This document shows, in pieces, positions 6,674 through 15,251 of a DNA stretch of 64,000 nucleotides. The stretch spans positions 1,240,001-1,304,000 of the forward strand of contig NZ_CP162100.1 in NCBI RefSeq assembly GCF_040869035.1, written 5' to 3'. The notes beneath the pieces were generated by a model. The model was given only the letters and a program-made list of their open reading frames with translations. It had not been told where the DNA came from and searched no databases. How positions within the stretch are numbered: the stretch's first letter is position 1; every line of letters starts with the position of its first letter. A program made the position numbers and the translations under genes. The stretch is from Vibrio sp. NTOU-M3 (GTDB taxonomy: Bacteria; Pseudomonadota; Gammaproteobacteria; Enterobacterales; Vibrionaceae).

Positions 6674-9484
6674 CTACTGATTGACTAAAGTGAGGCCTGC
6701 TGGCAATGCGTCACCAAAGATACGCTTCGATTCGCTTTCAGATAGTGCTTTAACTTCTTCAACCAGTGATACCCAAGATTCAGGCACCTTGCTTTGCTTC
6801 AACTTAGCCAGCACTTGTTCACGGTAGTCGTCTGAGATATCAAATAGGCGGTCGCCCGTCTTGCGACAAATCATTACGGCTGCGAAAGCGATCATTGGCT
6901 CTTTCTGCCAGTTCTGCTCTAACAGCTTAGGCAACCATTGTTCCGCTTGTTCACGAGGAATGACGTTATGCTGGCTGCCATACAAAGGCGTACGCGATGC
7001 CAAGCGACCCATTGCCCACCAGTGTGCTTGTTCGAACTGGTTATGGTTGATGGCTTTGCTCAAGAACCACGTTGCCAATAGAACTTTGTCTTCGACTTCT
7101 AGATGCTCCAGTGAGGCTGATAAACGTACCATTGACTCGTAACCCATATCTTGTGCCGCTTTGGCGGATTGTGGGTTTTTCATCGCACCAGGGTGGAGGT
7201 ATTTGGCGATGTCCGCCAAGATGGTCTCTTGCTGCTCTTGGCTTAAACCACCTGCGATACGACGCCAGAATACCCACCAGTCAGTCCAGCCTTGATGGTT
7301 TTTGAACTGAATGTTTTGCTGGTAGAGACCCCAAACTTGTTCAATGCGCCATGAGTCGGTTGGATCGCCAAACCCCGGACGCAGTGCAAAACCGGCCAAA
7401 CGAAGCCAGTTTTTCTCGTGCTGTTCAGAGCGGCGGCGACGCTTACGACCCTGTGCAAAGGTATCAAACAGTTGACGTAGGGTAGTGAAATCCCATTCGT
7501 CACGTTTGCCAAGTTTCTTCTCAAGATCTTTGGCCAAGGTTTTGATCTCTTTGCTTTCTGCGCTTTTCTTGTTACCGCTGTAAAGGCGAGCGATCAGCTC
7601 CTTACATTCGTTCAGTTTAGGGTGAAGCTTAACTTGCTCGCTGTCGTCGGTTTGCTTGTTGCGAACTTCGAACTCCAGCTCCCAACGTTTACTGTCATCT
7701 TCTGCGCTGACACATTCCATCTTTAGCGTACCGACTTCAGTCAACTGACACGCCAGTTGCACTTCTACACGCTCTTTCTGGTTGGCTTGCAGTTCGGCAC
7801 CTTCACCTTCAAGGGTGGTGATATAAGGTGGCAGAGGCGCAAACAAGTCCGGATTAACGTCAACCATCACACCGTTTTGAATAGCGGTGTTATTGGTTAA
7901 GGTGTCGTGGGTAGAAGTCAGCAGGTTAAAGCGAACGGGTTCACCTAGGGTAAGCGAGAAGCGACGACCACTTAAGCGGATCTCGTGACCTTCTTCTGTA
8001 CCTTTTGCAAGCAAACAGAGCGCTTTGCCCATCTTGTTCTTTTCTTGAAGATGCAAGAAGTAAGAACGGGCTGCACCACCACCAATTTTGAGCTGTGCAC
8101 CACGACGTGCTTTACCAAAGGCAACGGCACCCAGCGCAACCGACCAATCTGGATGCGGGTTATCTAATACCGTAACCGGTGCGCCGCGCCAATCGGAGAG
8201 TAGGGTAGTGACACGTTCTGTCACAAGCTCACTGTTGAACACACCGCCATTGAGCAGTAAACCGACTGGAATGGCATTTTGTTTGTCGTCTTCAATGCCA
8301 AGAGCGGCACGAGAGACTTGCTGATGCGTCGTTAAGAACTCGGCAACGTGTTTACTCACTGCTGGGTCAGCAACGTATGGAAGACCAAACTCGACAACCG
8401 CGCTGCGGCGTTTGTCTGGTACTTCACTGAAATCAGAAAGTGGGAAGAAGCCATCCAAAGCGATTTGGTGCACTTCTTGTTTGCTCAGCCCAATACTCTT
8501 TGTACCGCCAAGAAGTTTCGAGCCGCTGCCCAGCATGGTGATTTTTACTTCTTCAGGTGCGCTTGCTGAAAGTAGGTTTTCTTTCGCCTTACGAGTTTGC
8601 TGAATCAGCTTAGTCAGGCTTGCAGCGGTGAGCTTCTTACTTTGGTTAAAGCGGCTCTCTGCAAGATGTGCTAATGCTAAGTCGAGGTTGTCACCACCAA
8701 GCATCAAGTGTTCGCCAACGCCAATACGATCAAGGGCTAGCTCATTTTGTGAAGAGAAACTGGCTTCAATCAAGCTTAAGTCGGTGGTACCACCACCCAC
8801 ATCGCACACCAGAATCAGTGGTAGCTCTTTGAGCTCATCGGCTGCGGTTTGCTGGTGGCGTGCATACCAGTCGTAACATACCGCTTGTGGCTCTTCGAGC
8901 AGGACGATTTTCTTTAAACCAGCCAACTGTGCAGCTTCAAGCGTGAGTTTACGAGCGGTTTCATCGAACGACGCTGGAACGGTCACAACAACATCTTGGT
9001 CTTCTAGCTTATTGCTAGGATGGCGGTAGTTCCACGCTTGGCGAATGTGGTTGAGGTAGCTTGCGCTGGCAATGACAGGTGAGACTTTATCTACGTCTTG
9101 CGCGCCCGCCCAAGGAAGAATGTCTGAGCTACGATCCACCGCTTGGTGTGATAGCCAGCTTTTGGCACTGGATACCTGGCGTCCTTCCACTTTCGCGCCT
9201 AACTCACGAGCCCATTCACCCACGATCACATTACTAATGTCGCCAGATACAGGTTCGTTTTCCCAAGGGAGTGTTAGGTCAGAAGGGGAGATTTGACCAA
9301 CTGCAGGGTGATAGCGGAAAGAGGGCAGCAGTGGCTTACGAACCACTTCACCCGGACCAATCAATTGGTCGATGTCGAATAGGGATACTTCGGATTGTTC
9401 AAGGTTGTCGGTGATTTCACAATACGCCACCACAGTGTTTGTGGTGCCAAGGTCAATACCAACAAGAAAACGAGGAGATGCCAT
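6674..9484 (-). CDS. large Hsp70-like protein with C-terminal DUF3731-type extension
   Basis: 936 residues, far longer than DnaK (about 640). The N-terminal actin-like ATPase domain is intact: phosphate-1 'GIDLGTTNTVVAYCEI' near residue 9, 'VTVPASFDETARKLTLEAA', and phosphate-2 'CDVGGGTTDLSLIEA'. A beta-rich segment follows where the substrate domain would be (about 490-620), and then some 300 helical, Trp-rich residues of the kind annotated DUF3731. The canonical DnaK lid is missing. It is the last gene of the DUF2760-Hsp70-Hsp70 operon, 55 bases after the other Hsp70-like gene with a hairpin between. Client and role are unknown; a dedicated chaperone partnership with the two upstream products is inferred. 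Confidence 0.88.
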   Translation of the reverse strand: MASPRFLVGIDLGTTNTVVAYCEITDNLEQSEVSLFDIDQLIGPGEVVRKPLLPSFRYHPAVGQISPSDLTLPWENEPVSGDISNVIVGEWARELGAKVEGRQVSSAKSWLSHQAVDRSSDILPWAGAQDVDKVSPVIASASYLNHIRQAWNYRHPSNKLEDQDVVVTVPASFDETARKLTLEAAQLAGLKKIVLLEEPQAVCYDWYARHQQTAADELKELPLILVCDVGGGTTDLSLIEASFSSQNELALDRIGVGEHLMLGGDNLDLALAHLAESRFNQSKKLTAASLTKLIQQTRKAKENLLSASAPEEVKITMLGSGSKLLGGTKSIGLSKQEVHQIALDGFFPLSDFSEVPDKRRSAVVEFGLPYVADPAVSKHVAEFLTTHQQVSRAALGIEDDKQNAIPVGLLLNGGVFNSELVTERVTTLLSDWRGAPVTVLDNPHPDWSVALGAVAFGKARRGAQLKIGGGAARSYFLHLQEKNKMGKALCLLAKGTEEGHEIRLSGRRFSLTLGEPVRFNLLTSTHDTLTNNTAIQNGVMVDVNPDLFAPLPPYITTLEGEGAELQANQKERVEVQLACQLTEVGTLKMECVSAEDDSKRWELEFEVRNKQTDDSEQVKLHPKLNECKELIARLYSGNKKSAESKEIKTLAKDLEKKLGKRDEWDFTTLRQLFDTFAQGRKRRRRSEQHEKNWLRLAGFALRPGFGDPTDSWRIEQVWGLYQQNIQFKNHQGWTDWWVFWRRIAGGLSQEQQETILADIAKYLHPGAMKNPQSAKAAQDMGYESMVRLSASLEHLEVEDKVLLATWFLSKAINHNQFEQAHWWAMGRLASRTPLYGSQHNVIPREQAEQWLPKLLEQNWQKEPMIAFAAVMICRKTGDRLFDISDDYREQVLAKLKQSKVPESWVSLVEEVKALSESESKRIFGDALPAGLTLVNQ

Positions 9485-9504
9485 ACAAACCTTCGTGTAT
9501 TTAA

Positions 9505-9530
9505 AAACGGCACCCGATTGGATGCCGTTT
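9505..9530 (-). terminator. hairpin between the two Hsp70-like genes (possible attenuator)
   Basis: On the minus strand the stem AAACGGCA / TGCCGTTT is followed by a run of T residues. It sits inside the presumed operon and would lower expression of the downstream 936-residue protein relative to the first two. Confidence 0.6.
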
Positions 9531-9539
9531 GATTTCTAT

Positions 9540-11504
9540 TTATTCTTCTTCGTTTGAGTTGCTTTTCGCGTCTTCGCGCACATCGAACTCAACATGCCAT
9601 TTTTGACCGTTATCAGCGGCAATGGCTTCTAAGTAAAGCGTACCAAGCTCTGTGACGCGAGAGGCTAGGGTTACCGGAATCACTTCTCCCTCACGACGGC
9701 CTTCAGATACAGGCAGCGTTACTTGGATTTCTGGAAGCTCTTCAAGCTCTTCTGGTGCCCAGTAGTCTAGGTGAGTACCTGCTAGGTCATCACGACGAAC
9801 CGTTGAGCCGAAGAATTGGAAGTTAACTGGCTGACCGATGATCAAACCAAACTCTTGGCTTGGTACGTCAACGCTGGAACCTTCTTCCATACCAAATGGT
9901 GCAACACACAGTGCTTCCATTGGCGGCGCCATGCCCGGAATCGCAGGCATTGCACTTTCGATACCCACGTAGTACGCCGAAGCAATACCACCACGGATAC
10001 GAACGCCTTGACCACGACGTACAGAGCCGTAGTAAGCTGCGCCGCTAGCAACTGCAAGGTCTAGATCGACACCTGTTAGGCGTTTTGCCATTTCTGCATC
10101 TGCTTCAATTAGCCATTCGTTGATCGTGTCTTCTAAACGAGTTGCTAGAAGTTTCGATTTCAGAACACCACCGTTGAATAGGATTGCGGTTGGCTTGATG
10201 AAGTCAGCTGACTGCGCTGCATCCGCACCTGGCATACCAGGCATGTTAGCGAATGGGTTGAAATCTTGAGCCGCTGCTTCGCCGCCATTTCCTGACGCAG
10301 AAAGAGCATTGGCTTGCTTAGACAAGAACGCTGCAATGTGACGAGTAATGCCTGCATCTTGTGTGTAAGGCAGACCCATTTGCGTTAGTGCACCACGGTT
10401 ACGTTGAACAGGGTGGTCAGTAATCGCAACTTGAGGGAAGAAGCCGTCAACTAGTGTTTGTTGTACTTCTTCTTGAGTCAGTTCTGTTTTCAGCGTTGCG
10501 CCAAGCAGTTTAGAACCACGGCTTGGTACTACGATTGGCACTGACTGAAGTTCGCTGTCGTTCAATAGCGCTTCTTTCGCGTCACGACATGCGTGCGTCA
10601 TTGCCTGAACTTGCCATGGCTGTAGCTCTTTGCCTTCTTGCGCTAGCTTCATCTTCAAGCGGTACGCAAGTGCAAGGTCCATGTTGTCACCGCCAAGTAG
10701 GATGTGTTCACCTACCGCGATACGGTTCAGAGTTAGGTTGCCGTCGTCTTCAGTTACTTCAACCAAAGAAAGGTCAGTCGTACCACCACCGATATCTACT
10801 ACAAGTACGATGTCGCCAACTTCAACTTCGTCGCGCCATTTGTCGTTGCTGTTATCGATCCAGTTGTAAAGTGCAGCTTGTGGCTCTTCTAGAAGCGTTA
10901 GGTGCACAAAACCAACGTTGCGAGCTGCTTCTGCTGTTAGATCGCGAGCAGCAGGATCGAAAGAAGCAGGAACCGTAATAGTCACGTCTTGATCAGCAAG
11001 GTTGTGATTTGGGTTGGTGTGATTCCAAACGTCTTTTAGGTGCTCTAGGTAAAGCTCTGTCGCGCGAAGAGGGGATACTTTTTCCACTTCTTCTGGGCTA
11101 CCTGCTGGCAGGAATGCATCACGACGGTTCACACCAGCGTGGCAAAGCCAAGATTTCGCACTTGCAACAAGACGAATTGGTGTTTTTGAACCTAGGTTAC
11201 GTGCAATCGCACCAACCAGAGCTTTTGGCTCGCTCGACCACGGAAGAACGCGTGATTGCGGGTTCATTTCGTGCTCGTGCGGTTGGTATAAGAAAGAGCC
11301 TAATTGGCTGCGAGTCTCTACCGTGCCCGGCGCAGTAAGCTGCGGGATAGGCATAACTTCAACGCGAGCATCTTCGTCGCGTGTATCAACAAAAGACATG
11401 ACACAGTGTGTTGTACCTAAGTCGATACCAACACTGAATTTAGGCGTCTGTTGAGTTTCAACAGACGTTTCTTGAGAATGGTTTTCTTGGTTCATGTGTT
11501 CCAT
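9540..11504 (-). CDS. divergent Hsp70-like protein (654 aa)
   Basis: 654 residues. The ATPase domain is complete: 'GIDLGTTHCVMSFVDT' near residue 25, 'TVPASFDPAARDLTAEAA', 'VDIGGGTTDLSLVEV' and a nucleotide-binding 'FNGGVL'. The low-complexity insert around 395-430 (GNGGEAAAQ…GMPGADAAQ) is Met/Gly/Ala rich. The substrate-binding part is short and unlike DnaK. The start ATG shares one base with the stop of the upstream DUF2760 gene (TAATG), a translational-coupling arrangement. It is clearly not the housekeeping dnaK: no dnaJ or grpE lies nearby and it is paired with a second atypical Hsp70. Confidence 0.88.
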   Translation of the reverse strand: MEHMNQENHSQETSVETQQTPKFSVGIDLGTTHCVMSFVDTRDEDARVEVMPIPQLTAPGTVETRSQLGSFLYQPHEHEMNPQSRVLPWSSEPKALVGAIARNLGSKTPIRLVASAKSWLCHAGVNRRDAFLPAGSPEEVEKVSPLRATELYLEHLKDVWNHTNPNHNLADQDVTITVPASFDPAARDLTAEAARNVGFVHLTLLEEPQAALYNWIDNSNDKWRDEVEVGDIVLVVDIGGGTTDLSLVEVTEDDGNLTLNRIAVGEHILLGGDNMDLALAYRLKMKLAQEGKELQPWQVQAMTHACRDAKEALLNDSELQSVPIVVPSRGSKLLGATLKTELTQEEVQQTLVDGFFPQVAITDHPVQRNRGALTQMGLPYTQDAGITRHIAAFLSKQANALSASGNGGEAAAQDFNPFANMPGMPGADAAQSADFIKPTAILFNGGVLKSKLLATRLEDTINEWLIEADAEMAKRLTGVDLDLAVASGAAYYGSVRRGQGVRIRGGIASAYYVGIESAMPAIPGMAPPMEALCVAPFGMEEGSSVDVPSQEFGLIIGQPVNFQFFGSTVRRDDLAGTHLDYWAPEELEELPEIQVTLPVSEGRREGEVIPVTLASRVTELGTLYLEAIAADNGQKWHVEFDVREDAKSNSNEEE

Positions 11505-12136
11505 TACAGCTCAACCTCAGCTGGAGCGATCACAGATGCATCGTAGTTCTCTGCTAGTTTTGGCAACGTCATTGATGTTGCTTTCCAGCCTTTATGAACT
11601 AGCGTGCCGTTGAATGGCGCGCTGCCTGTAACGTTGCCAGTTAGGCGGATTTCTTGTGGGTTGAAGCCTTCTTCAACCGTAATGCGAGTTTCTTCGTCTT
11701 CGTTGCGAACGTGTGCTAGCGTCACGTAGTCGTTCAGCACTTTCTGACCGCCAGTGTGGATTACGCGAGCAGCTGCGCCAACTTCTTCATCAGAGAATGA
11801 CGTTAGGTCTTCTTTTAGGAAGTCAATCAGACGAGCTTCTTGCTGCATGATAGAAAGCAGCTGCATTGCAGAATCTGTAGATGCAGTAGCAAGCTTAGAT
11901 TCAACCTCTACAACACGTTCTACGACTTTCTCAACTTCCACTACTTTTTCTACTTCCACGATCTTCTCAACTGGCTTCTCAACCTCGACGATTTTTTCAA
12001 CTGGTTTCTCAACCACTTTTTCAATGACTTTGGATTTGCGAGATACCGCAACTAGAAGTAGCAGAATACTTGAAGCTGTTAAGCCTGCATGCAGCATGTC
12101 AAAAGTTTGAGGAATCATTTGTAAATCGAAGTTCAT
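11504..12136 (-). CDS. DUF2760 protein with Val-Glu-Lys repeat stalk
   Basis: 210 residues. A hydrophobic segment (about 14-31) suggests a membrane anchor. It is followed by a striking degenerate repeat of V-E-K-x-V-E-K-I-V-E units (about 37-80), then a DUF2760 domain containing 'LLSIMQQEARLIDFLKEDL' and ending 'DASVIAPAEVEL'. The acidic/basic heptad-like repeat may form an extended coil separating the domain from the membrane. It is the first gene of an operon with two Hsp70-like proteins and is a plausible membrane recruiter or client adaptor for them (inference). The family has no established function that I know of. Confidence 0.85.
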   Translation of the reverse strand: MNFDLQMIPQTFDMLHAGLTASSILLLLVAVSRKSKVIEKVVEKPVEKIVEVEKPVEKIVEVEKVVEVEKVVERVVEVESKLATASTDSAMQLLSIMQQEARLIDFLKEDLTSFSDEEVGAAARVIHTGGQKVLNDYVTLAHVRNEDEETRITVEEGFNPQEIRLTGNVTGSAPFNGTLVHKGWKATSMTLPKLAENYDASVIAPAEVEL

Positions 12137-12214
12137 GATGAATTCTCTTTAGATAGTTGTTGTATCGGGAATACTCTTGGGTAACCCGTGGCTTATTGCC
12201 AAGTAATAGTCGGT

Positions 12215-12243
12215 AAATTGGGGCGAATAGTACCATATTCAAG
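12215..12243 (-). promoter_or_regulatory. candidate sigma-32 heat-shock promoter
   Basis: On the minus strand CTTGAAT (12243-12237) is followed after exactly 13 bases by CCCCAATTT (12223-12215). The RpoH consensus is CTTGAAA, 13-17 bases, CCCCATNT. It would start transcription about 70 bases before the DUF2760 start codon and drive the whole Hsp70-like operon. Confidence 0.7.
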
Positions 12244-12438
12244 CGACTGGGCTTGTACAAATCGAGTCTCACTCATGCTTAAGAGGTTTAGTTGCTCTCT
12301 TTTTGTTCGCTTTTTTTGCTCTAATGGATTTTTGCACGTGCTCTAGGTTGTATTTTTAGTTGTAATTCATAATTGTGCTTTCTGAGTTGGGATTGCTAGA
12401 GTTAGAATGACATCGATTAAACTTAAGCAATTCGGACT

Positions 12439-13968
12439 ATGTATCTTATTTTCAATAAGAAATTCTTACTTCCTTTAGCTGCATTCGTTTTTACGATGAT
12501 AGTGACGATGTTCTTCGTCTTTTTTTCCTACTCAGCACAGCAGCGCTATTTAACTTCATTGTTGGATAACCTTGCTCAGCGACAGGTTCAAACGCTTCAA
12601 GAATATGTTGAACATGACTTAAGTTATATTGGCTCCGGTGCTAATTTTTTCTACGCTACGTTTCCTGAAGACTGGGATCAGTTTGATGTTTTTGCTAAGC
12701 GGCTTATTGATGGCAGTGACACGCTAATTGGTTTGCAGTGGATGCAAAAAGTAGAGAAGCAAGATCTCGATGCGCATATAGAAGAGGTACGTAAAACCTT
12801 CCCTTCTTTTGAAATCTATACCATTCCTAAAGATGGCCCTAAAACCATGGGTTATATCATGCAAGATGACCAACCTATTTTCGTCGCATCTGATATCTAT
12901 CCACGCACTAAAGCCAACCTCGATCTTCTTGGTTTTTATTCATCTCGTGTCAGATTCCAGCTTGTTCTTGATGCCATGCGCATCACGCATAAACCCAATG
13001 TTTCGGATAAAGTCCGATTGCTTCAAGATGGGCTGGATCAAAGCCTGAAAAAAGAAGGGATGCTTGTTTACCACCCAGTGTTTGATCTTTTTGATGATCA
13101 ACAGATGATTGGCGTGGTTGTTGGGGTGATCCGAACTACGCGCTACTTTGAACAATTGATGGTAAGAACGGCTACAGAGCAAAGGTTATTAGTAAAAGTA
13201 ACCGATTTAGGATTTGATGCTGAAGACGATCCTATTTTATTTCAAAGCCCCGAATGGAATGCAATTGAAGGCATGGGCAGCGTTAAAAAAGTGGTGCTGC
13301 CAAATAGAGAATGGATGGTGGAGTTTAAGCTCGAGAAAAGTACGTCGAGTATTGAGCGGATGGTCTTGAAAGGCGTTGCTATAGCGGGGCTCGTGATTGC
13401 ACTCTTAGTGAGCTATATCGTGTTTATGATGGTACGTGCAAAAGAGCAATTGTCAGTATTACTCGACGAACGAACCAAAGAGTTACAGTTCCTTGTAAGT
13501 CATGATGCTTTGACGGGGCTGTACAATCGGCGTGCATTTAATAGTGCGCTTGCTGACTACATTGCACGTGGTCGAAAATTTACCTTAATCGGTTTTGACA
13601 TAGATAACTTTAAATTAATCAATGATGAACACGGCCATGTCGCTGGTGATGAAATGTTGATCCATGTTTCCAAAGTTATTAACAACAGACTGAAGCGTGG
13701 TGACATGTTTGTTCGGATGGGAGGTGATGAATTCAGTATTCTGACCGAAGTTGTAAATCCTATTTTGCTGAAAGAGTATCTAGAAGAAATTCGAATTGCC
13801 GTTGAACAGTCTGAATACCAGTTTGCAGAGCATCAAATATCTTGCACATTGAGTATTGGTGCCGTTGTTCGGGATAACCACAATGAAGAATCATTAATAC
13901 AAGCTGCGGATAGCCAACTGTATCTAAGCAAGAAAGCAGGCCGAAACTGCTGTTCAATTGCTGATTAA
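12439..13968 (+). CDS. CHASE-domain membrane diguanylate cyclase
   Basis: 509 residues. Transmembrane helices at about 9-31 and 310-335 bracket a periplasmic CHASE sensor domain (recognisable 'IGLQWMQKVEKQD' and 'SSRVRFQLVLDAM' elements, where small ligands are sensed). The cytoplasmic GGDEF domain runs from about 350 to 505, with an intact GGDEF at 428-432. The inhibitory I-site position reads K-R-G-D, so Arg is replaced by Lys and product inhibition may be weak. It stands alone, divergent from the DUF2760 operon. The 302-base gap between them holds the sigma-32-like promoter and no gene. Confidence 0.9.
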   Translation: MYLIFNKKFLLPLAAFVFTMIVTMFFVFFSYSAQQRYLTSLLDNLAQRQVQTLQEYVEHDLSYIGSGANFFYATFPEDWDQFDVFAKRLIDGSDTLIGLQWMQKVEKQDLDAHIEEVRKTFPSFEIYTIPKDGPKTMGYIMQDDQPIFVASDIYPRTKANLDLLGFYSSRVRFQLVLDAMRITHKPNVSDKVRLLQDGLDQSLKKEGMLVYHPVFDLFDDQQMIGVVVGVIRTTRYFEQLMVRTATEQRLLVKVTDLGFDAEDDPILFQSPEWNAIEGMGSVKKVVLPNREWMVEFKLEKSTSSIERMVLKGVAIAGLVIALLVSYIVFMMVRAKEQLSVLLDERTKELQFLVSHDALTGLYNRRAFNSALADYIARGRKFTLIGFDIDNFKLINDEHGHVAGDEMLIHVSKVINNRLKRGDMFVRMGGDEFSILTEVVNPILLKEYLEEIRIAVEQSEYQFAEHQISCTLSIGAVVRDNHNEESLIQAADSQLYLSKKAGRNCCSIAD

Positions 13969-14056
13969 CTCAGCAAACGATTTTGCATGAGTCGAGTTTT
14001 TCCTCTAGCTAGGGTAAAATTCAGCGCTTTAACGACTTTCACACTAAAGGCGAGCG

Positions 14057-14587
14057 ATGAACCACAACCGCATAGTTTGTTTCGATTTGGAAATGTGCTG
14101 CTGGAACAAAGATGGCGTAGGGACAACTGGAGAAATTATCGAAGTTGGCTTGGCTGAGATCGATATTGCCAAAGGTGAAATCGTAAAGCGCGCTCAATAT
14201 TATGTGAAGCCTGAACATGATGAAGTTTCATTGTTTTGTGCTGAGCTTACTGGAATCACACCTCGGAAAATTGAAAAGCAGGGACGGCCACTTGCGTCAG
14301 TTATTCAATCGATGATCAAAAACTTTGGTGGCTCCAATAAGATCTATGCGGCGTGGGGGCGTGACGATTTAGTCTTGATGAAAGAGTGTCAGCAGAAAGG
14401 CATCGATGCACCATTTCGTGAGTTCATTAACTTAGCAACCTTATATCGAATCCAGAACCGCCTTAAAGATAAGCGCATTGGTCATCGTGCTGCTCAAGAA
14501 GCGAAGGGCATTGAATGGGAAGGGCGACAACATTCTGGCTATGTTGATGCCTATAACCTAGCTAAGCTAGCGTTAACTATGTTGTAA
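14057..14587 (+). CDS. DEDD-family 3'-5' exonuclease (KapD/ERI-1 type)
   Basis: 176 residues forming a single exonuclease domain. ExoI D-x-E is visible in 'CFDLEMCCW', ExoII in 'FGGSNKIYAAWGRDD', and ExoIII as 'HSGYVDAYNLAKL', the DEDDh arrangement with His five residues before the last Asp. Relatives include KapD of Bacillus and eukaryotic ERI-1-type RNases; substrate is unknown. RBS AGGCGAGCG precedes the ATG. A strong terminator follows the stop. Confidence 0.85.
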   Translation: MNHNRIVCFDLEMCCWNKDGVGTTGEIIEVGLAEIDIAKGEIVKRAQYYVKPEHDEVSLFCAELTGITPRKIEKQGRPLASVIQSMIKNFGGSNKIYAAWGRDDLVLMKECQQKGIDAPFREFINLATLYRIQNRLKDKRIGHRAAQEAKGIEWEGRQHSGYVDAYNLAKLALTML

Positions 14588-14593
14588 ATAACA

Positions 14594-14622
14594 AACGGGG
14601 GAGCGAAATGCTCCCCCGTGTT
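14594..14622. terminator. bidirectional GC-rich terminator
   Basis: Stem ACGGGGGAGC / GCTCCCCCGT with loop GAAAT, flanked by T/A-rich ends, lies between the convergent exonuclease and TerB genes. Confidence 0.85.
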
Positions 14623-14626
14623 GTTT

Positions 14627-15085
14627 CTAGGACTTGCTGTCAGTGACTGACAGTTTTGCCCGTATAAATTCACTATGATCCACATAGAGTAGTTCTGCCG
14701 CCTTGCGAATGACCGCATCTTCTAGAGGATCAATTTCACCATCGGCATGTGCGACTTCCCACATTGCTTTGATAAGCTCAAAGCGTGTTTCCTGAGAAAG
14801 CTCTCGCAACTGAGAAGTAAAGTCGTAAAGGGAAGCGGAGTCTTTGACTCGTAGCTCAGCCCGTTGCAATAGCCGGTCTGATTCTTCTTCTGTTAAGCCT
14901 AAAAGACGGACGAGCAACTGATGCTTAGCTTCCTTTTCTTTTACATCAATTTGATGATCGGCCCCTGCTACTTCGCAAAGTAGTGAAGCGATGGCAAGGT
15001 TGGCATCGTTTGTATTTTGCTGGGAAAGATCGTTGCCTTCCAGTAATTGTTTGAACAAAGAGGTGATCGAATTAAACATCGTCAC
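14627..15085 (-). CDS. TerB-like (tellurite-resistance) cytoplasmic protein
   Basis: 152 residues, all helical, with the TerB/DjlA-like acidic metal-binding signatures 'EVAGADHQIDVKEKEA' and 'EVAHADGEIDPLEDAVI'. Family members bind divalent metals and are linked loosely to tellurite or stress responses; no other ter genes are present, so resistance is not implied. GAGGAG lies about 5 bases before a GTG at 15085 and about 11 before an ATG at 15079; either could be the start. Confidence 0.82.
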   Translation of the reverse strand: MTMFNSITSLFKQLLEGNDLSQQNTNDANLAIASLLCEVAGADHQIDVKEKEAKHQLLVRLLGLTEEESDRLLQRAELRVKDSASLYDFTSQLRELSQETRFELIKAMWEVAHADGEIDPLEDAVIRKAAELLYVDHSEFIRAKLSVTDSKS

Positions 15086-15251
15086 GTTTCTCCTCTAATC
15101 GAGTCAATACGATTAAGATGGTGGCGAAGTCGAGAAATAACAAGTTTGGTTTCTAATTTGATTTGAAAGAGTAAATGATTGCAGTGTCATGGTCACAATG
15201 AATTAGGGGTATCAGTTAATACCCCTAATAAGGTCATGAGTGGGCGGGTTA

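Noticed and set aside
6861..9296. Many long frames antisense to the Hsp70-like gene, and similar ones opposite hrpA and pheT
   Set aside because: They overlap fully conserved genes, lack ribosome sites and have no recognisable domains. They reflect codon bias of the real genes.
11754..12110. Repetitive Ser/Thr-rich frame (STTFSTS…) on the plus strand
   Set aside because: It is the antisense reading of the Val-Glu-Lys repeat of the DUF2760 gene.
14627..15085. Tellurite-resistance operon
   Set aside because: Only a TerB-like domain is present; no terA, terC, terD or terZ neighbours.
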